NCBI GenBank assembly: GCA_003952965.2
Contig: CM025851.1
Span: 8,597,647-8,661,646 of the forward strand
Source: Morella rubra
Lineage: Eukaryota > Streptophyta > Magnoliopsida > Fagales > Myricaceae
Direction of reading: 5' to 3'
DNA: 64,000 nt
The notes below the pieces were generated by a model that saw only the letters and a list, made by a program, of their open reading frames with translations, made no database searches and had not been told where the DNA came from. Positions 60,973-64,000 of the stretch are shown piece after piece; position 1 is the first letter of the stretch; each line of letters opens with the position of its first letter. The translations under genes were made by a program, and so were the position numbers.

Positions 60973-61480
60973 AAATTAATTTGGACAAAAAATTATTTTT
61001 TGAAGTGCGGAATGATAATTTTCTCTCTATAATTTTTTTGGCCGTGACCATTTTATGAGGGTCAAATCGTAATTTTAGATACCAAAAATTAAATTTCCTT
61101 CTAAATTGTTGAAAAATTTCAACGGATGATGCAAAGTTGTTAAAATCAATAGTTGATGGGTGCATGTAACAAAAATAACAGATTAATGTGCAAAGTGTTA
61201 AAACTCCCAAAGTTAAAGGACACAAAGGTATTTATCTTTCTTTCTTTTTTAACCAGTTGCTGGAACCAGCTTACGCATACCTCAACTAATTGTGAGGCAT
61301 GTGTAGTTCTTTCGTAATACACAAATTGGTCAATTACCAGATTAAAAGCATTGGAGGTGGTTTCAAAGAATTGGTAGTACCTATAAAGTTTTGAATTTAA
61401 AATTTTAAAAAGAGCAAACTATCAAGACCCAAACCTTAATTACTATATTGACATTAAAATCGATATGGAATATATGGTGA
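60973..61480. other. Intergenic segment between two LINEs
   Basis: AT-rich, no gene. It contains a stretch (about 61000-61235) that reads like a transposon end (AAATCGTAATTTTAG..., AAAGTTAAAGGACACAAAGG), but I found no partner TIR in the window. Confidence 0.45.
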
Positions 61481-61857
61481 ATTTCACCTAACCGAGCGAA
61501 ATGCTCTCTCTCTCTACCCTTCCCTCTTGACTTGGATACTTTTTCCATCAACCTCTTTCCTGACATTCTCTACGCCCCACTCATCCGCAGATTCCCTTGA
61601 CGGTTTTGTCATTGTCCTGCAATGCACATAGTACGATTTTACACCCCATTTCGTTTACGAATCCCTTCTCTCATACCTTTTTCGATTCTGATCTAGACGT
61701 TTACTTTTTTCCGTATACCCTGGTTCTAAGTTTTTACGCCTTTTCATATATCTTTGCTGGAATCTGGTCTCTTGTTGAGTCTTTTCTCGGTGGCTAGAGT
61801 TTGAGGTTTTGGTTGGTTTTATGTGACTGGAAGGAATTGTTAACACTGTCTGATAGG

Positions 61858-64000
61858 ATGAGTACATCCAAACAACCTCTGGTTGATGTGTAAGTCCAAG
61901 GATTAAGGCAACCCAAGAGGGGGGGTGAATTGGGTTTCCAAACTTTTTCGCTTTTAACCCCCAAAGTCGTGTTTGCAAAGTAAAGACTAGTTTAGCACAA
62001 ATATTTAAACAAGTGTTTGTGTGATAAGTAAATAAGTGCTAAAAGTAAAGAGTAGAGTTTAGAGAAGCAAACACGAGATTTTTAGGTGGTTCGGTAAACC
62101 CACTTACATCCACCTCTCAAGCTCCTTTGTCAAGTCTTAAAGTTTTCCCACTATTTTTCAAATAGTGTACACTCTAGCTTCCGGATGCTAGAGAACCGTA
62201 CAAGTGCTTTCTCGGGCTCAACACTCACAACCCAAGTGATTTTCGGGCTCACCACTCACAACCCAACCAAGCTTGAGATATACCATCTTTAAGCTTCTTC
62301 TTTAGTGAACAACCTCACTAAAGGAATCACCTCTTTTGGATATGAAGATACAAGAATAAACTCTCTCAAAAAGTGGATATGAAAATGGAAAGTTCTATCT
62401 CTTTGATTCACACAATGACAAGGATAAGAAAGTGTAATTTGTGTGAATGATATGAGAAATATGGAATAGGAAGGTTTAAGATATTTCTCAAGCTAAGTAA
62501 ACTGATATGTGGTCGTTCTTTCTTGTTTTGAGACATTATGAAGGTCTTTATATAGGCCACAAATAAAAACTAGCCATTTCTAGCTATTGGGGTGGATTTG
62601 ACAATTTCACCGTTGTACCGGTCGACCACTTCATGTACTGGTCGACCGCTTCAACTAGCCGTTGCTCAACGGTCATAAAATTTGAATTCTGTCAAATTTT
62701 GTCTCAACATCCGCTTTATATAGCGGTAGCAACAAATCATTTTCATAGACCGCTATAATTAAAAAGCCCATTTTTGACGTTTTTGAAATCTCACTTCAAA
62801 AACCAACTTCCAAAAGTATAACCAAGGCTTGGGAGTTTATATAGGATGATTTGAAAACATTTAAAGCACATTTTGGTTTTCAAACATGTGATAAGAAGAT
62901 TATGCACGGTTTGAAAAATATGCAAGTGTGTGATTCAAATCCTTGTCAAAAGTGAAACTAAGAGTTACAAGGTTATACCCTATGGTCTTGAATCTTCACT
63001 TTTGAGCTCCTTATCATCTTCTTGTCTTTGGCTCTTTGATAAAAATATCTTTGTCTTTGAAGATGTCCATTTTGTAAACTTAATCCATTTATTGAAATCA
63101 TCAAAATATCGATTGTGAACAAAAGCCAACATGATGTGGAAGAAATTATGGAGCGTACGAAGAACCTCTCTTAAGAGGATGTTTCTGGGCTGATGAAGGT
63201 TAACAAGGACAGAGCAAAGGATTTTGAGGCTGTGACGTTGGTGGGGCATTTGGCGTCTAGGAAGATAATTCCTAAACCGGTTATTTTTCCTCTGATTAAG
63301 GCTGGATGGAGGTTTGCTCCAAATTTATGCATTGAAGATGCAGGACCTAATCGGTTTCTATTCTCTTTCCAGACTATGGAAGAAAAGGAGAGAATTCAGA
63401 GGCTTGCCCCATGGAATTTTAAAGGCTATTTGATGATATTGAAAGATTGGTGTAGAGGAGAAACTATTAATGAAGTTGAGCTCTCTTGTGCACAGTTTTG
63501 GATGCAAATCCATGGGCTTCCCATGGAGAGGTTAGATAAAGAAAATGCATTTTTGTTGGGTAGTAAGGTGGGAATGGTGGACAAGGTGGATCGAGTGGAT
63601 GTTAATAAGCCATATCTTCGGGTTCAGATTCATTTCAATATTGAAGCTCCTCTTCAACCAGGTTTTTCTATGATTAAAGAGGGATATTCACCGGTCTGGA
63701 TTTCTTTCAAATATGAGCGATTATCTAGTTTTTGTAGCATTTGTGGCCGGATCACTCACACGCTGGGTACTTGTATTGATGACGAACATCCTTATCAGTA
63801 TGCTTTGGGGGATGAAATCCGGGGAATGATTCCATTTGAGGAGTTGTATTTTCTTTCATCTAGCAGTCCACGAATGAATTTGGGAGGTAGAGATGCTGGA
63901 AGAGGTGTTTTTAGGCCCACCGGAGAAGAGCGTAGTGGTGGTGGTTATGGAGTTTCTAGGCGGCCGACAAGCAGTTTTCTTCCTGCTTGCCCTGAGCCAC
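61858..64000 (+). pseudogene. LINE ORF1: DUF4283-like domain and CCHC knuckle, partial
   Basis: After removal of the LTR (61889-63131) and one TSD copy the frame reads MSTSKQPLVDVEEIMERTKN and continues. A TAA at 63172-63174 interrupts it, and from 63175 it is open for about 275 codons to the window end. The region has the plant LINE/Gag-like DUF4283 pattern: LVGHLASRK, then GWRFAPN, then RFLFSFQ, PWNFKGYLMILKDW and FWMQIHGLP. A perfect CX2CX4HX4C knuckle follows (CSICGRITHTLGTC) and then a Gly/Arg-rich tail. These proteins bind the LINE RNA. Because the LTR splits it and a stop is present, it is not functional as it stands. Confidence 0.82.
61884..63136. mobile_element. Solo LTR, 1243 bp, inside LINE ORF1
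   Basis: The body is 61889-63131 with canonical TG...CA ends (TGTAAGTCC...GCCAACA), flanked by the 5-bp duplication TGATG at 61884-61888 and 63132-63136. There is no internal domain, PBS or polypurine tract, so it is a solo LTR left by LTR-LTR recombination. Notable contents: a G7 run (AAGAGGGGGGGTGAATTGG) near 61916, a TATATA motif at about 62551, and a tandem pair of 20-bp units with GGTCGACC (about 62616-62655). The superfamily (probably Copia) is not certain. Confidence 0.85.

Larger units (their letters stand above)
61490..64000 (+). mobile_element. L1-type LINE, 5' part, interrupted by a solo LTR
   Basis: A CT-rich leader (61500-61857) is followed by ORF1, which begins at ATG 61858, is interrupted at 61889 by the LTR, resumes at 63137 and runs off the window. 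The left boundary is approximate, set where the CT-rich leader starts. ORF2 (endonuclease, RT) must lie beyond 64000 if present. Confidence 0.65.

Overview
The window is nuclear DNA of a flowering plant, most likely a woody eudicot (species not resolvable by eye). The evidence is long AT-rich intergenic DNA, GT-AG introns, plant-specific gene families, plant L1-type LINEs that carry an RNase H domain, and a chromodomain Ty3/gypsy element. Four protein genes look intact. These are a small SAM-domain protein (4465-5040, +), a 12-TM nodulin-like/NFD4-type MFS membrane protein in 3 exons (7070-12389, -, 559 aa), an intronless serine-rich-protein-like gene (22662-23237, -, 191 aa), and a complete Mediator tail subunit MED15a with 11 coding exons (26914-38673, -, 1380 aa by my splicing). 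All splice phases in the two multi-exon models close exactly.

Layout. 1-4383: gene-free. 4.4-5.0 kb: SAM gene. 7-12.5 kb: NFD4-like gene with a 3.4-kb first intron. 12.5-22.6 kb: intergenic, with a tRNA-derived SINE (13016-13296, 8-bp TSD) and a GC-rich poly(A)-tailed retroposon (20451-21217, 16-bp TSD). 22.7-23.4 kb: serine-rich gene and its promoter. 26.6-38.9 kb: MED15a. 42559-49858: a young Ty3 chromovirus on the minus strand, with LTRs that are nearly identical where both exist and a truncated 5' LTR.

51976-58964 is the most unusual part. It is a broken partial copy of the 5' end of MED15 (exons 1-3). The copy is interrupted and flanked by two non-autonomous elements with long terminal inverted repeats (Mutator/Pack-MULE-like) that have picked up host gene pieces. 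One piece is the 5' end of a plasma-membrane H+-ATPase gene. The other is a fragment of a conserved acidic plant protein with a WTEDDQKN motif. Between the two elements, exon 1 of the MED15 copy lies in inverted orientation, as expected if facing TIRs recombined. A second GC-rich retroposon with a 17-bp TSD, related to the one at 20.5 kb, sits inside the last TIR.

58965-60972 is a 5'-truncated, decayed L1-type LINE. From about 61.5 kb to the end is a second LINE, whose ORF1 (DUF4283-like domain plus CCHC knuckle) is split by a 1243-bp solo LTR with a 5-bp TSD. Removing the LTR rejoins the frame exactly, and one in-frame TAA remains. ORF1 runs off the window end.

The intact genes are not a functional cluster. 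The main story on the right side is one of gene duplication, gene capture and nested transposition downwind of MED15a. I found no CRISPR array, rRNA or functional tRNA gene.
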